Source: Otatea glauca
Taxonomy: Eukaryota > Streptophyta > Magnoliopsida > Poales > Poaceae
DNA length: 64,000 nucleotides
Reading direction: 5' to 3'
NCBI GenBank assembly: GCA_036346275.1
Contig: CM070730.1
Location: 46,484,918 to 46,548,917 of the forward strand
Below, piece after piece: positions 34,432 to 46,832 of the stretch. The position numbers and the translations under genes were made by a program. The notes under the pieces were generated by a model, which was not told the DNA's origin, ran no database searches, and saw only the letters and a list, made by a program, of their open reading frames with translations. Within the stretch, counting starts at the first letter, position 1. Each line of letters opens with the position of its first letter.

Positions 34432-35041
34432 GCACATCGAATCGGTTCTTTTCAAAAAGCGATAGTGATGTGAACGCTCATCACTATCGGTTCTTTTTAT
34501 AGAAGCGATAGTGATGAGCACGTGGACATCAGAATCGGTTCTTTTAGAGAAGCGATAGTGATGTGCACAGTCATCACTATCGCTTCTATAAAAAGAACCG
34601 ATAGTGATGATCACGCACATCACTATCGCTGTTTTCTTAGAACCGATAGTGATGTGCATAGTCATCACTATCGGTTCTTTTGATAGAAGTGATAGTGATG
34701 ATCACGTGCACATCAGTATCACTTCTTTTCTTAGAACCGATAGTGATGTATATGCACATCACTATCGCTTTTATCAAAGGAACCGATAGTGATGTGGATA
34801 TGATCATCACTATCACTTCGTTTGTTGGAACCGATAGTGATGACCATTCACATCTCTATCGTTTTTTAGTTTAGAACCGATAGTGATATGCCCAATGTTA
34901 CATCACAATCAGTTATAATCTTAGAACCGATAGTGATTATTACTAACACCTCTCCGAAGTTATTTATCACAATCGTTTTTTCCTAAAAACTTAAGAACCG
35001 ATACGGATAAAACGATAGTGATGTGCCGTTCTGTAGTAGTG
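34432..35041. repeat. CACTA subterminal array and terminus (right end)
   Basis: Motifs CATCACTATCGGTTCTTTT / AGAACCGATAGTGATG alternate at about 40-60 bp and form successive hairpins. The array ends with TTCTGTAGTAGTG at 35029-35041. Confidence 0.9.
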
Positions 35042-35591
35042 TCGGTTGTTGCTCAAAACCGATTGTGATAATACAGTGTCATCACAATCGGTTTTGATAT
35101 AGAACTGATTGTGATGAGGTGGTATTATCACAATCGGTTCTTACTCAGAACCGACACAGATGAGGGTGCCCCTCATCACAATCGGTTCATAGCTAGAACC
35201 GATTGTGATAACACCCCCTCATCACAATCGGTTCTTGCTCGAATCGAACACGGATGAGGAACCCTCATCGTGTCGGTTCGAGAAAGAACCGATTGTGATG
35301 AGGGTCACTCATCCGTGTCGGTTCGAGAAAGACGACGACAGAGAGGGTGTCATCACAATCGGTTATAGTTAAGAACCGATTGTGATGATGGGCACCTCAT
35401 CTGTGTCGGTTCTGAGATAGAACTGATTGTGATGACACCCCTCATCACAATCGGTTCTAGCTCAGAACCGATTGTGATGACCCTATTTCCAAAAATTACA
35501 AATTACATACACATATCACAATCGGTTTTTCCATCAAAAGTTAGGAACCGACACAAATGAAGCGATAGTGTTGTACCATTCTGTAGTAGTG
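35042..35591. mobile_element. Second CACTA end: subterminal array plus terminus
   Basis: A separate array based on ATCACAATCGGTT / AACCGATTGTGATGA ends with another TTCTGTAGTAGTG at 35579-35591. Gypsy LTR sequence (CAACAGGTATATC) follows at once. It may be the right end of the element whose truncated left part is 20273-22533, with the 12.5-kb element nested inside. Confidence 0.8.
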
Positions 35592-38500
35592 CAACAGGTA
35601 TATCTACCAGTACCACAAAATAGCGTATTTACAGAAAATAAATGCATGCATGAAATATTTTGAAAAACACAATGAAAATTAAATACTGGGATCAATATGA
35701 TCAAAGAGGTGCCTGCCTTGCTTAATCATTGCTTATGATGAAGGCACGGTCATAGCTCACGATTTCAACGATGGAGTTAATGGTGTCGAGTACGTTCTAC
35801 ACGTCGTTTCAACGGAAACATAGCAAATAACGAACTTTAATAAGGGCAAAAAGAAGACAGATAGAAAATTAAATAAAACATGCTATAAGAACGGACGCAG
35901 ATTCTTTTATAGATTATTCATTCTTGTTTTACGAATTCAAGAGGCTAAAATTATGTATTCTTGTATTTATAACTTCGAATTCTAGATGCTAAAATTATTT
36001 GGATTAATAAAAGTGAACATTAGTTAAAGGTTTTGTAACCAACTATTCATTTACTACGCTTTCAACGACCTTATCACTTAAGGATATTGCATTAGCAGGA
36101 TTAAGGTGACTAGTATAGTGCCCTGTCTTCCGGTTTCCTTTTCCCAGCATGTAATATATGATCTTTTCCTTTTCTAGAACGTTTGTTTCCTTTTCCTTAA
36201 TTCCAGGATATTTGTTTCCTTTTCCTTGAGATGATGCTGGAGGTGGAGGGAGATCTGTTGTGGGCCACAGGGATGAGTTAGACACATTAAACAATGGCCA
36301 TCGGATGTGGGTGAGTAAAGCTGAGGAAAGATCTGAGAGGTTAATTTTGATGGAGACAAGTTTCTGGGGACGTTTCGCTGGGTGCATGAAGGTCGGGCCG
36401 TCTCTAGTGGGGTGTATTATTTGGGGTGGACGTAGAAAAAAATGCTTAGGTGTATTATAAAGGGGTATAGATAATCAAATTCAAATGACAATAATTTTCC
36501 GGATTATGATAGATCACATCTTAAAGATCATTTGTGGCTTATTCTTCATAAAATTTGCATTTAGACGAGTGTTTTGCGAGCTGCCGAAAAGGCTTAAGCA
36601 TTTCTAATGTTCAGAAATCATAATACCTAAGGTTATTTCGTTATCAAGTTTTATATGCAAACCATTATATAATGAACTTCTTTCTTTAGAATATGGTAGT
36701 ATTAACTTTGGAGAGCATTACTAAACTGATTTTATAAATTTTAATGTTTAGACGAGATATTTTATTTGTTGCTGAAGTAGCATAAATGATTATAAAGTTA
36801 ACATTGTAACTAGACAGATTTCGCTTTTCGTTTGCGGCTACACATGATTATTGATTCATTTTTCTGGTATTCATAGGGTATGATCCTATAAGTGTTTTAA
36901 AACTAATTTTGCATTATTTTTCTTTTGGCCGCGATAAATTATACATACATCTATTGCTGTGATTTGCATTTCCTTTTATTAAAAGAATGTAAACTAATTC
37001 TTATTCTAAATATTTCTACACAAAAGAGCTTCTATCGATCCTAAGCTTATACAAAATATTTTATTATTTTATGAGCTATTATATACTTATTTTCATTAAT
37101 GGCCATATTAGGTTTTGTTGATATTTGCAAAGCAAATAATTCAAGCTTAGTTCAAAAATTGAATGATTTAGCATATTTGGGTATCTCATGGTCTCAGCAT
37201 CATATAAAAATTTATTTTATTATTTTAAGAGTTATATTGCACAATTATTGCATTCTTAACCATTTAATATATATTGAGAACAACTTTTAATAGAATATGA
37301 ATGAAGCAAGGATGATATTTAAATATTTTTATATATTTGGGTTGCTGGAAGCATAAATATTTCAATAAAATTTGTTTCATTCAATTCTCAGTTCATTTGC
37401 AACATGTCCATGAATAGCCTATCTTTCATTCTTTACTTTAAATTTAATTTCAAATTGATCCATTATTCGTTTTCAAAATAGTTTTGCATATTATGAGATT
37501 ACTTGATTTTAGATGAATATAGAAATTTATTTCATCTTATTTGGATTAAAGATGTAGAAGTTATAAACAGTTGAAGTGGCTCGAGTATGAAACAACTCTG
37601 AAAGCGCCTTTTTAATTTTCGCGGGGTTTTCTTTTAAATTGGCTGACCGACAGGTGGGGTCGGCGGGTCAGTGAGAGGGAGTGGCTGTGAGGCACAGAGG
37701 CTGACAAAAGGGACCCGCAGGTCAGCGACACAAGGCAGAGGCTCACCTTCACGGCTCATCGCCGGCGAAGTAGCTCAGGGGAGGTTTGGCCGGCGGTGCG
37801 GTGAGCATCAGGGAGGTGAGGCGCATCCAGGGGGGACCGATTCAGCCGGAGGCGAGCCGAGGTGAGCTGCCACCGAGAAGGGGCGGCGACGGCAATGGTG
37901 ACTCGTACGAGAAGATGAACCAAGGTGGTTTGGTTAGAATCGGTAGCAAATAAAGCATCAAGGGAGTCAATGGATTCCATTTTACTAATCAGTGAGGTCG
38001 AAAACTCACCAGAGAGCTCTACCAATGGAGGCCGACCGTGGGGAAGAAAGGCCACTGTGGTGACTGGTTTTCGCATGAAGAACTCGAGATATTTTCGAGG
38101 GCTTTAGATCCTTGTGGCTTGATGATGCTTTGGCTTGAATCAATTTGATTATGGTTCAGAGTATCGACGGAATTTGAGGTTGATCCATGGGCTAGGGTTT
38201 TTCGGTTTATGGAGAAAAGAGGAAAATTGATGGTTGTTAAGTGGATGAGAGGGAATGAAGGATGAGGGGAAATGACGAGCTGTTCTCTGCGAACCGGGAG
38301 GCAGTAATTATAGGCGCCAAAGAGGCACAATTGTGCTCGGAGCTCGGTGTGAATGTGGTGGCAGAATTACGGTGGCTGAACAGAAGAAGTCATGGGCGGA
38401 ATTTCGGCAAATCCGGGTAGGGCAACAACGTGGCGGCATCGTGGCACAGGAGCATTGGCCGGGCAACGCAAGCTGCAGAGGGTGACGCGAGCTGCAGTTC

Positions 38501-39426
38501 GCGCGAGCTTCAGCTCTGCTTTAGGGCGTCAGCATCGGGAGGAAGAAGAAGGAGGGAGCGGAGGATGATAGACGAGCCAGCACACGAAGCCGGGTCCACA
38601 TGGCAGCGAAGGAAATTGGTGACCTCAAGCAAAATCAGGTCTTGCCTAAGAACAAAAGAGCATTGGGTTCAATGGATCAGTTAATTATCTTGTCGCAAAA
38701 TTAATGAATAATTTACTGAGCATACTAGAGATATATTAGAATCTACCATTAAAATTACAGACCTATTGGACTCATCTAGAATTTACAAAAATTCTGACAA
38801 GATACTGTGCTCAGAATTGAGTTTTCTGTTTTTAAATTATCAGAGGACATATATCTAACCAAAACTTTTTAAAAAAATTTATAGGAGTTTTTATTGACCA
38901 TATGAGTCTTCAGTAAAGATTTCACTTTGATATCTTTTGTATTTTTTTATAAACATTCTGGCATTATGATTCTTAGATTTTCAAAAATTCTGTTTTTGAA
39001 TTTTTAAATATATTAAAAATGATTATGTATTTTTAATATTTTTACTGAAGATGTATCTATCCGAGATGAAGATAATATAAAAAATTTCACATCGAATTTA
39101 TGGAAATTTAAGTTTTGACATATTTACTATTGTTAGTCATGATTCATTAATTAGGCATTTATTGCATATTATGATTACTTGGCTTTTAAAAAAAATCAGA
39201 AGTAGAATTCTAGGGATCTATCAAGAGTAGGCAGGGATTTTTATAAATTTTATTAATATAAGCTTTTATTATTGTTATTCATCTATTACTTATAAAAGTT
39301 TTCCTATTAGAACAAAAATCAAGGAAAATCCAGAAAAAATCAGAAATTGCAGAAAAAGCATTAATAAATATAATTAAATTATAAATTTTAATTTCTTACT
39401 TTATTTTTAATTTATGGGATGCTACA
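35592..39426 (-). mobile_element. Gypsy long LTR, copy G
   Basis: It begins inside the LTR (equivalent to 42833) and ends GGGATGCTACA at 39426. From 36029 it is a close copy of 46833-49859, with a single amino-acid change in the 63-codon frames at 37099 and 47543. The promoter block is at 37620-38690, and the TATA motif is altered (TAATTATA at 38307-38314). It carries a 362-bp insertion absent from the other copy. Confidence 0.85.
36110..36471. mobile_element. 362-bp insertion, MITE-like
   Basis: It is defined by comparison with 46909-46912 in the duplicate, which reads GGTGATAATC without interruption. The ends CTAGTATAGTGCCCT and (reverse-complemented) CTATACCCCTTT share a weak inverted TATA..CCC match, and only GA is duplicated. 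The interior is rich in TTTCCTTTTCC and holds no gene. The family was not recognised. Confidence 0.6.
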
Positions 39427-39742
39427 GCGCTAAACTGGGTGTGCTTGCGGCGCCGCACAGGAAGAAGCATGGGCAAGGTTCCGGGAAGCACGGTGAGCGA
39501 GGTAGCGTGGCAGCAGGACGTGGCAAGGCAATGATTGGGCCACAATTTCTGGGTTCGATTCATACGGTATGGCAACATTTTGTTGGCGAGGGGCTGCGAT
39601 TGAGCTCGGCAGAGAGAATGAATCGGGCTGAGGAAGCTGTGAGGAAGGAGGGAGGAGAAGGGAAGAAGTGAGGCTGACATGCGGGCCTCAACTATTGTTT
39701 CAATGAACGGATGCAAAACCAACTCATTTATTCAGGGATCCG
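39427..39742 (-). mobile_element. Gypsy LTR promoter-block fragment joined to copy G
   Basis: It duplicates 49860-50174. In both places it follows an LTR end (GATGCTACAGCGCT). It stops at TTCAGGGATC, where gag sequence begins. The composition matches the GC-rich promoter part of the LTR. Confidence 0.75.
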
Positions 39743-40821
39743 CAACCGACATCGTGATAGCCTTCCCGCACCGAAAGTAGAAGATGATCTTGCTTGCCGC
39801 GGTGAATGAACTGAGGGCCGCTGAGGGTGAGAAGTTCGCCCTCGGCATTGCTGGAATTGAGATGCAAACTGCTGAACATTGGATGACTACAATAGACGTT
39901 GCTTTGAGTTGCGACCATTTGTTGATTGACGAGCTATCTATTTGCGCTTTCGGCTTTCTATTACTGTTCTCATGCCAAACTCCACTCGGATAGCTTTATT
40001 AACTAAGGTTTGGAAATCATGAATATCATGGGTGACTAGCGTCCATTTGATTACATCATTCAGGTGTTCTCTAGAATGCCCAATTATTCTAGCTTCATCT
40101 GACACTTCAGAAACAGCATAGCGAGATAAATGATTGAAGCGGTGTAGATATTTCATCACTGATAAGTTTTCTTGCTTCAATTCCATAAACTCCCGCTTCT
40201 TGATCTCAATGATGCTTGCAGGAATGTGAGTCCAGCAAAATGCTTCTTTAAATGCTACCCAAGATACAATTTGACCTTCAGGGAGCATCGCCTGATGGTT
40301 CTCACACCAAATTGCTGCAGCTCCATGCAGCTGGTGAGAAGCATAAAGGACCTTCTCATGATCAGTGCACTGCGCAATGGCCAGCTTGCTCTCGATAGAA
40401 CGGAGCCAATCATCAGCGTCGAGAGGTTCTGCTGACGAGGAAAAGTCGGGGGTTGAGTTTTCAAAAACACTCCCAACTTGGAGTAATGCGGTGTACCACC
40501 ATTTCCATCCCTAGTTTCGCTAAGGTGGATAGTATTCTGCACCACTTGCTGGAGTAGAAGTGTATCAACCTGATGCTCTTGCTCAATCATTGCCAGGACT
40601 TGAGCCACAACTTGGGGTTCAGGAGATTGTTCTTCAGGAATAACTTCACTTGGATCTTGAGAAGGTGGAGGTGATTCAAGACGAACATTGCGTCGAGATG
40701 TTCTGGCAGTTGGATATTGCGGACTAGGTTGGACTGGAGTTGGAATGTTGGCACTTTTGGGTCGGGAATTTTGAGCGGTCTCGCACTCCAATAATTTTCT
40801 TAAGGATATTGTTTTAGGCAT
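39740..40821 (-). pseudogene. Ty3/gypsy gag (truncated, frameshifted)
   Basis: It starts at Met 40821, after an untranslated leader that follows the primer site. The N-terminal part to about 40450 has a Pro/Ser-rich region and a Gln-rich helix (VAQVLAMIEQEHQVDTLLLQQ) leading to GVFLKTQPPTF. A frameshift near 40430-40450 moves to the frame that holds the retrotransposon gag domain (VAFKEAFCWTHIPASI, KKREFMELKQENLSVMKYL). A later shift near 39930-39940 leads to a decayed zinc knuckle (FRCGKA). Gag forms the particle that packages element RNA in the cytoplasm. The coding region is cut at 39742, where LTR sequence begins, so protease and pol are missing. Its own 5' LTR is 41373-46832. Confidence 0.88.
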
Positions 40822-41358
40822 TCTGCAGTCAAGAGGAGACAGATATTTAGGCGATATTCAGTTAGGTTACTACGCAACTTTTCGTTCCTTAAAATCTTCT
40901 TAATTAAAATTTCTTATTAAATAAGGGTTGGCACATCGTAAATTTCAACCAAATGGTTTAACATTTACGAGAGTAACCTGTAAGCAATACAAGAGAAAAG
41001 ATTTCAACAAGGCACACAAAATAACCCTCGACTAATATACCAGGGTTCTAAAATAGCTTAGCTTAATGTATTCCTACTCGACCTATCCACACAAGTCTTC
41101 ATGGGGTGACATCCGTCTCTTCCAGATTGTTGATGTAGAAATCGGAGTCTCCATTGGTCGAGGATTATCTTAAGGAAAGAGGGGTTTGTTTACAAAGCGA
41201 AATGAATGTAGTGGTAAAGGGAGAATCTTAAGAGAGAGGGAGAAGAATAGCAAAATCAATATTTTGCAAGAATGGTAACTTTTGGAAATAAGATTTTGAA
41301 TTTGATTATTCTAAAACTAGCGACCATTTTATCTAAGGTTTATCCTATGGTCAGTATA
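40822..41358 (-). other. Gypsy 5' untranslated leader
   Basis: It runs from the primer site to the gag start and aligns with 52146 to about 52470 in the plus-strand relative. No gene. Confidence 0.6.
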
Positions 41359-41370
41359 GCTCTGATACCA
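41359..41370 (-). other. Primer-binding site (initiator tRNA-Met)
   Basis: TGGTATCAGAGC on the minus strand, two bases inside the LTR end at 41373. This is the classic plant PBS complementary to the 3' end of initiator methionyl tRNA, and it fixes the element's orientation as leftward. Confidence 0.95.
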
Positions 41371-41372
41371 AC

Positions 41373-44300
41373 TGTGACGACCCCCATTTTCACAAACCTG
41401 CAAAAATAGAAATCTAATGTGCATCCCGTACTAGTCCCATGATCAGTAGCTAGTACGCACATACACACCAATTGGAATCACAACCATAGAACGAATATTA
41501 GTAAGCGGAAGCTATTATACAAAGAAAACTTTACAACTCAGAGATTGCAGTAGCAAAAGAAGTAAAGTCTTATAGTGTGCCCATCCAAAACCCGCAGGCA
41601 ACTGACAAGGCATAATCCCTAGAAAGATTCGTTGAAGAAAATCCCGCAACCTGTGACGAAAGGAAACCTCGAAGCTTCGCTAACTTATCCACCTAAAAAC
41701 AACATATAAGCAAGGGTGAGTACTTTCGTACTCCGCAAGACTTGAGCAAAACCTAGAATATATGCAGGCCATTTCAAAGGAGGCTACTACAGTTAATTTG
41801 CATAAAGCAGAATTGATACTGTAAAATCAAGTTATTTGCAAACGGAATTTAAAAGAGCAAGTTGACTGATATGAAATAAGTAAAGCATAAGTAATACTCA
41901 CAACCCTTTGTGAATATCGAATAATCCAGAAATGGAATCCAACAATGTCGATCCTTTGACGTAAAACAACAGCTGCTAAATAGGTTCCAAACCAAAACCC
42001 ATTTTAGAAAATACAAAACATTTAACTAGTGCAAGTTCACCAAGTTTCCCATGACCGAGGGGACGGCTAATCGATTAGATTTACACTCCGTAGAGGTGAA
42101 AAACTTTACCCACAAGTCAAGACCTTTTCTTTTTGCCGCATATTTCACGCACCTTAGGCGTCTGGCCAGAATGTTTATGACGAAAACCTTTACATTATCT
42201 AAGTTAACTTTGAACCAGCACCGGGACGATAAAACCCATGCTATGCCAGAAGAACTCAGAGCATAGAAATGTTGGAACTTCCCATAGACATGGTGTACAC
42301 CGTCATATTGGTAAGTGTTGTTCCCAGCACCTCGGTGTGGGCACCACGTAGAGCAAACCTCGAAAGGAGAGCCCGTACTACTTCAGCCTACCAATGTGCA
42401 AAGTTAAACTAGATAACTTAATTGGTTTAAGGATGACCCATACCAACACTTGTGGTTGTACGTAATATCTTGGATCATACAACACAAAGTTCGGTCCTTC
42501 ATTCGACACGGGCGATACTCCACCCTACACTATGTGCAAATCCCTCTACACTTCCGGCTATTACCAATAATCGCCCGCATCAAAATCATAGTTTTGTTTT
42601 GGGTTTTTAATCAAAATACCCATAACCAACAGCTTCAATTCCAACATTTTCCATTTCTCAAGAAACAAATTTTGATCTGATCATCAACATCTTTAGTTCT
42701 AAAAGCATGGCTAAGCATGGATAAAATGTAATCGCATATACCCATAATGACATTAAGTAAATGTCTAAGCTCAATCTATGGTTAACAAAGTACACATGTT
42801 CATACTTATCAAGGAAGTTTCATGAGACAACAGGGGTAACTACCAACACCATAAAATAGCGAATTTACAGAAAATAAACGCATGCATGAAACATTTTAAT
42901 AAACACAATGCAAATTAAATTCTGGGATCAAGATGATCAAAGGAGGTGCTTTCCTTGCTTATTTATTTCTTACGACGAAGATGCGGTCGCAGCTGACGGA
43001 GGCGACGACGGAGGAAGGGACGTCGGATTCTACACGTCGATCGATCGGAAAATAGCAAATATCCAACTTTAATAAGGGCAAAAAGAAAACAGACAAAAAA
43101 TCAAATAAAGATTCACTGCAGAAAACGGGAACGCTTTAGGGTCGACTTGAATGATTTCAAGATGTTATGATTTAGATATTTACACATTCATATACTTAAT
43201 GGTTTTGTGACAAACAAAGCAGGGTTTCTTTAACAGATTATCTATTCTTGAATTACGAATTCAAGAGGCTAAAAATTATTAATTCTTGTTTTTTTAACTT
43301 TGAATTTTAGATGCTAAAATTATTTGGATTAAAAGAATTAAAACACTAGTCAGGGTTGGGGTTATGCAAATAGCACTTAACCTTACGCGATTTTGCATAA
43401 GAAGTGATTTTGAATATCTTAGATCTATTAAGCTAGGTTATAAGATTTAATCGTGGTTTTTAAGAAGGTTCTGGTGATACAAATATATTAGCTCCAAACT
43501 TCTTCATTATTTCAAAGTTCACTTATTCATATTACGAAGCTCATTAAACATAATACTTAGGGTTATTTAGCTAATAGGATTTATATGCAAAACATGATGA
43601 AATAAGATTATTTCTTCGGAATTGGATAGCATATACTTTGAAGAACATATCTAAGCTAATTTCATACATTTTAGTGTTTAGACGAGACATTAAATTCACT
43701 GCTGAAAAACCTTATATGATATTAAAGGTTACGACAACCATAATTTTTAAGTGTATTGGGCTAGCCGGATATAGTTGAAAAGCATGTAGTAAATAAAATA
43801 TTTTTCTATAATATGACAGTACATATCCCAAATATCATTTCTAAACTAATCTTCATAATTTTTGCACTTAGACAAGGTATTCTACGAGTTGATGAAAAAG
43901 CTTGAGTGTTTCAATTACTACCCGCTAAGGATTCAGTTTTTGATACTAGTTTGCGACTACACCTTGTAAGATAATCTACCCATTTTTTTGGCATTAACAA
44001 GGTATGACACTAAGGGCATTTTAAAGCTAATTTCCACGATATTTGGCTTCTGTTCTAGATGGTTTCCATATATGCGATCATTAGGGTTTATTAAAGACTT
44101 AGTTCAAATTTACACAAACATAGGATATTTTTGCATAGACAGCAAGGGCATTATTTTTCAGGTTATTATATTTTAGTTTTGTCAAATTTTATGTTTATTT
44201 GTGAAAGTTATAACTATTCAAATTATGCAAGTATTAATGCTTCGACTACTAAACATTTACTGTTTTATATGATAAACCTTAAACATTATTATACATCCAG

Positions 44301-46832
44301 AATCCTTGTGATGCTAGGAGTATAACAAAATTGGTGTGGTGATTATTTGAATTCATTTGATCCATATTTTAACTATTTGATTTCCTATGCATTTTACACT
44401 TAGGTTATTTCATATTTCTCAAGAGAACTCAAATCAAGTTCACTTCTTAATTATTTTTGAAAATTCAGATATTCTACTGTCATACTAGTATTTAGAAATA
44501 AATTTTACTTATTTCACCTTTCTTTCATACAAGTTATGCATATTTGAATTTCTAATGCATTGAATGAAATCTTTAATAGAAAGTAGTACAAACTTAAATG
44601 AAATTTAAATATTTTTATATATTTGAACTTCTGGAAGCACAAGGATTTCACTAAAATTTGTTTCATTAAACTAGAAGTTTGTTTACAACATTTAAATTCA
44701 TAGAATATCTTTAGGCCTTTTATTCAAATTTGAATTTCAAATTCACCCAGTTATCATTTTCAAAATATTATTACATATTCTGAAATTAAATGATTTTACA
44801 TGAATATAGAAATTTATTTCATTCAATTTGGAGTTATAATGCAAAATCTACAAGCATTTGAATTAATTCGGTTTCTAAAAATGCTAAAAATAGGAAATTA
44901 CCACAAAAGGAAAATACGCCTTTGAGCTACGAATGTGCTTATCTCTTCGGGCTTGAGCTGGGCTGAAGCTGACAACCGGGCCCTGGTGGCGGTGAGAGAG
45001 CTGCGCGCAAGTGAACGACGCGCGGACCTGAAGACTTGCGTCACGCGAGGCTGAACAGTGGGGCCAGTGTGGCAGGGAAATAAACGCTAGAGAGAGACTG
45101 CCAAGCGGGCCCACTTGTCAGTGACCCGAAGCAGAGGCGGCGGCGCTAAGACTCATCGCCGGTGAAGGAAGGCCAGAGCCGGTGAACGGGCTCCACGGCG
45201 AGCACCAGGTGGTCTTCGCGCACACGGGGGTGGGGTCTGATGGCGGCGGTGATGACCGGAGTGAGCTGCCACCGAGAGGGGTCGGCGGCAATGGTGGACG
45301 ATCACCGGAGAAAAAGAATGGGTGAATCTCCGGTCAAATCGGTAACACGGTGAGCATCAGTGGGTCGCCTGAGCTCCATTTTGGCGGTTGGTTTGCTCGG
45401 AGAAGTGACGGGTTGGGCCGCCACCGTGCGACCGGAGTTGGGTAAGAAGAAGTTGATGCGGCGGCGATTCAGGCAAGAAAACCTGAAGGTGAAGGTTAAT
45501 GACTACACTGGGATGCACTAGAGTGCTTTGGACTCAACTAGTTCGAAATCTTCTCACCGGGTTTGGCTTGTATTCCTTTCTCCCCTTTTTGAGCTTTTTG
45601 TGGCAACAATGGAGAATGAGCGGTTTCGGTTCCTAAGACTCAACACAGAGAATGGCTAAGCGAGGAGGGTTCCCAATTGATGCTTGACTGGTATTTATAG
45701 GCGGCAAGGACAGTGATCAATAGGGTTTGAACGGAAGCGAATTCGGCGGCTCGGTCCTGAGCTGTTCGGGCGAAGTGGTGCGAAGTCTCGCCGGCAAGAA
45801 ATGATGTGAGCTGGTCAGGGTATGGCGCGGGATAACCAAGGATGAGCCATGGTAGTGATCGAGCGGGGCGGCGCAGCGATGCTCTGAATCGGGCGGGGGC
45901 AGGGCGACTCGACGCTGAAGAAATGAAGAAAGGAGAGGGAGGAGAGACTGCCGAGTGGGGTCGGGGACCACCAGGCAGGGAGAGAAGGGCCTCTCTGGTA
46001 AATGGTTGGTCCACATGTCAGAGAGAAAGAGGACGAGGCAAGTGATCACTTCAGTTCGGATAGCCCCATGTGAGCATTAAAACGGCTATCAAATCTAGTT
46101 GAAAAATCATAAAACTTTTTTGCTGGGGTCTCCTAGTAATTTCAACCATTCAGTAAAATTTTCGTATATGAATTAATTAAAATTCTGACACTGTGCATCA
46201 GCCAGAATTTTCAGTTCGGGTTTTAATTTCTTTAAGGGTGTTAATCATCTTAATTATTTACCAAACTTTTTATAGGAGTTTAGCTTGGGATAAGGATATC
46301 TCTATAAAAATTTAAATTCAAAATATTTGGTAATTATTTTATAAAAATGCTGACATCATAATTTTTAGATTTTTGAAGCCTCTGTTTTTGTATTTTTAGA
46401 AGGTCTAAATGATATGATAAAATCCTAAAATTTTTACCAGAGATAAATTCTACTCTGAGGGTGTTATGGTAATTTTTATAGCTCCATATAAGCTTCGAAT
46501 ATGTTAATTAAATTCCGAAATACACTGTTTTTAGTCAAAAGAGATGTCACTCATTTTATTTATTCACTTTTCTTTGCATAAAATTTTTACTTGTTGATTT
46601 TACTGACTTACCAGCATGGTTAGAGTTCCATGGTGATTTTTCCAAAATTTTACTTTTAACTTTTTATCTTTTTACCCTTATCCATTCTTTAATTCTAGTT
46701 GTTTAATTTTTCTCACCACACACAAATCCAAAGAAATCCAAATAAATTCCAAAAATGCCAGGAAAAATCAAAAATAATTATATTCAAATTCAAAATATAA
46801 ATTTCATATTATTGCATTTTTCGGGATGTTAC
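41373..46832 (-). mobile_element. Full-length gypsy 5' LTR, about 5.46 kb (copy C)
   Basis: The outer end reads GGGATGTTAC at 46832 and the inner end TGTGACGACCCCCATTTT at 41373, directly beside the PBS. On the minus strand it therefore runs TGTAACATCC…GGGGTCGTCACA. Other pieces in the window align to different parts of it. A GC-rich block at 44930-46050 holds the TATA box. 5.46 kb is long for a plant LTR. No nested element was noticed inside it. Confidence 0.85.
45691..45700 (-). promoter_or_regulatory. Gypsy LTR TATA box (copy C)
   Basis: CTATAAATAC on the minus strand, followed downstream (leftward) by about 4.3 kb of LTR. Conserved at 9761 and 48740. Confidence 0.65.

Larger units (their letters stand above)
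22534..35041 (-). mobile_element. CACTA (En/Spm) transposon, about 12.5 kb, two genes on the minus strand
   Basis: The termini are perfect 13-bp inverted repeats: CACTACTACAGAA at 22534-22546 and its complement at 35029-35041. Subterminal arrays follow inside both ends (22547-23215 and 34432-35028), built on AATCGGTTCTTTT / AACCGATAGTGATG motifs. Inside are a TNP2 transposase pseudogene and a second gene, in the order usual for grass CACTA elements when read from the right end. The 3-bp flanks (AGC at the left, TCG at the right) do not match, so a simple insertion is not shown. Insertion followed by rearrangement, or pairing of ends from two elements, is possible. Confidence 0.85.

Noticed and set aside
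20033..35835. A 240-bp target duplication around the CACTA complex
   Set aside because: The two flanking LTR stretches overlap by about 240 bp but differ at roughly 15-20% of positions by eye, so they are different LTR copies.
37099..37290. Conserved 63-codon frame, also at 47543-47734
   Set aside because: Similarity is explained by the DNA duplication. The frame lies in AT-rich LTR sequence, and the aligned region of copy A1 (about 5593-5780) has it broken.
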